Assembly (NCBI RefSeq): GCF_000020685.1
Contig: NC_012526.1
Location: 1,466,001-1,530,000 of the forward strand
Direction: 5' to 3'
DNA length: 64,000 nt
Origin: Deinococcus deserti VCD115
Lineage (GTDB): Bacteria; Deinococcota; Deinococci; Deinococcales; Deinococcaceae
A model generated the notes under the pieces. That model was not told the DNA's origin. It worked only from the letters and a program-made list of their open reading frames with translations, and made no database searches. Made by a program: the position numbers and the translations under genes. Below are positions 62,748-64,000 of this stretch, piece after piece. Position 1 is the first letter of the stretch, and every line of letters begins with the position of its first letter.

Positions 62748-64000
62748 ATGACGCCTGACGCCACCACACAGAATTCCAATCTGACGCCCGCCGAGCTCCT
62801 CAAACGCCTGGAACAGGAAGATGTTCATTTTCTGCGCCTGCAGTTCACGGACATTCTGGGTACTACCAAGAACGTCGAGGTGCCCCGGTCCCAGTTTCAA
62901 AAGGCACTCAACGGCGACGTCACCTTCGATGGCAGCGCTGTGGAAGGATTTACACGGGTCGAGGAAAGCGACATGCTGCTCTCCCCTGACCTCAGAACGT
63001 TCCTGATTTATCCCCAGTTCTCCCGTGAAGAGGGTGAACGGGGCCGCGTGGCCCGGCTGATCTGCGATGTCACTCTCCCTGACGGCACCCCCTTTGAGGG
63101 TGATCCCAGGCAGGTACTGCGCCGGCAGGTGCTGCGTGCCAGAAACCTGGGTTTTGAAATGTTTGTTGGCACCGAGCCGGAGTTCTTTCTGTTCGAACGC
63201 ACAACGGACGGCCGGGGCACCACGGTCACGCATGACAAGGCCGGCTACTTCGACCTTGCTCCGATCGACAAGGGAGAGCGCATCCGGCGTGAAATCGTGA
63301 ACAAGCTGCTGCATATGGGCTTTGACATCGAGGCCGCACATCACGAGGTCGCGCCAGGACAACACGAGATCGATTTCCGGTATGCGCCGGCCCTGGAAAC
63401 TGCGGACCGTATTGCCACGTTTAAGTTTGTGGTCAAACGCGTGGCGCTTGAATATGGCCTGCTGGCCTCGTTCCTTCCCAAGCCAATTGCCGGGATCAGT
63501 GGCAGCGGCATGCACTGTCACCTGAGTCTGTTCAAGGACGGAGTGAATGCTTTCGCAGATTCAAGTGGCGAGCACGGGTTGTCGCCGACAGCAATGCAGT
63601 TCATCGCGGGGCTCCTGGAGCACGCAGGCGGCATGACTGCCATTACCAACCCGCTGGTCAACAGCTATAAACGGCTGGTGCCCGGCTTTGAGGCTCCGGT
63701 CAACGTGGCCTGGAGCACCAGCAACAGGTCGGCTCTGATCCGCATTCCGGCCAAGCGAGGCGCCTCCACGCGCGCAGAGGTTCGTATGCCCGACCCCAGC
63801 TGCAATCCATACCTGGCGCTTGCAGTCATGCTCGCAGCCGGCCTGGACGGCATAGAGCAGGACATGGAGCCAGCGCCGGCCATCCAGCGCAATATTTTCA
63901 AGATGACTGTTCGCGAAAAGCGCCATCACCGCGTGCGGGAACTGCCGACAGACCTGCGGGAAGCTCTGGAAGAACTGGCCAAGGATGACGTGATTGCCGG
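62748..64000 (+). CDS. glnA: Glutamine synthetase type I, 3' end outside window
   Basis: The first 417 residues of a type I enzyme (usual length 440-470), open to the right edge. It starts MTPDATTQNSNLTPAELLKRL with GGAGG about 12 bases before the ATG. Visible motifs: GTEPEFFLF (metal glutamate), HHEVAPGQHEIDF, GISGSGMHCHLSLF, NPLVNSYKRLVPGFEAP and RIPAKRGASTRAEVRMPDPSCNPYLALAV. The 25-residue insertion and the adenylylation-type loop of beta-type GS are not present, so it is the alpha type, regulated by feedback rather than adenylylation (inference). Confidence 0.95.
   Translation, partial: MTPDATTQNSNLTPAELLKRLEQEDVHFLRLQFTDILGTTKNVEVPRSQFQKALNGDVTFDGSAVEGFTRVEESDMLLSPDLRTFLIYPQFSREEGERGRVARLICDVTLPDGTPFEGDPRQVLRRQVLRARNLGFEMFVGTEPEFFLFERTTDGRGTTVTHDKAGYFDLAPIDKGERIRREIVNKLLHMGFDIEAAHHEVAPGQHEIDFRYAPALETADRIATFKFVVKRVALEYGLLASFLPKPIAGISGSGMHCHLSLFKDGVNAFADSSGEHGLSPTAMQFIAGLLEHAGGMTAITNPLVNSYKRLVPGFEAPVNVAWSTSNRSALIRIPAKRGASTRAEVRMPDPSCNPYLALAVMLAAGLDGIEQDMEPAPAIQRNIFKMTVREKRHHRVRELPTDLREALEELAKDDVIA

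Overview
The window is a high-GC bacterial chromosome segment, almost certainly from a Deinococcus. It holds a UvrD helicase, RecN, RecX, NAD-dependent ligase, a type III glutamine synthetase divergent from a type I enzyme, a PrcB-type lipoprotein, a Crp/FNR factor resembling DdrI, and many promoters whose -10 box lies 6-8 nt before the start codon (leaderless mRNAs, a known Deinococcus habit). Most of the DNA is core chromosome. There is no CRISPR array, no intact insertion sequence and no prophage.

Layout. 1-12.8 kb: a leucine-rich-repeat-variant protein cut by the window edge, a NUDIX gene that ends at an in-frame TAG, uvrD, a small unknown gene, an alpha/beta hydrolase, map, a DppA-type peptidase, a small exported protein, a secreted TAP-like peptidase, a DUF4259 gene coupled to ispG, and a TetR regulator divergent from a metallo-beta-lactamase-fold hydrolase with palindromic operators between them. 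12.9-18.4 kb: a complete ABC importer operon of the branched-chain amino acid class (GntR regulator, then livK, livH, livM, livG, livF) with a terminator-like hairpin after livK. 18.5-22.5 kb: a GH13 glycosidase behind a structured leader, then a less ordered stretch with small unknown genes and a lipoprotein that resembles a carbohydrate-binding module. 22.5-32.5 kb: a tight DUF212, folD, nusB, Asp23 and ligA cluster, a BMP-family binding protein, a PrcB-domain lipoprotein, recN and an LEA-like coiled protein. 32.7-38.7 kb: pckA, a metallophosphoesterase, tRNA-Pro(CGG), recX, rpsT and a MocR-type regulator.

38.8-43.1 kb is a leucine operon, leuC - unknown - leuD - leuB. It is preceded by a 21-codon leader ORF with three consecutive CTT leucine codons just before its stop, followed by an intrinsic-terminator-like hairpin. 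This looks like ribosome-mediated transcription attenuation and is the best regulatory find in the window.

43.3-64 kb: a 924-residue surface lipoprotein, the sdhCDAB operon, hemB translationally coupled to a phosphatase-like protein whose catalytic Cys and Arg appear replaced by Ser and His, an operon of three overlapping roadblock/LC7 proteins, gyrA behind a radiation-desiccation-response-motif-like site, a Crp/FNR regulator, two unrelated ferredoxin-NADP reductase types in a row, an AAC(3)-like acetyltransferase, glnN and, divergent from it, glnA, which runs off the right edge.

Together the genes cover DNA repair and topology, central carbon metabolism (PEP carboxykinase, succinate dehydrogenase), nitrogen assimilation, leucine, heme, folate and isoprenoid synthesis, and peptide or amino acid uptake.
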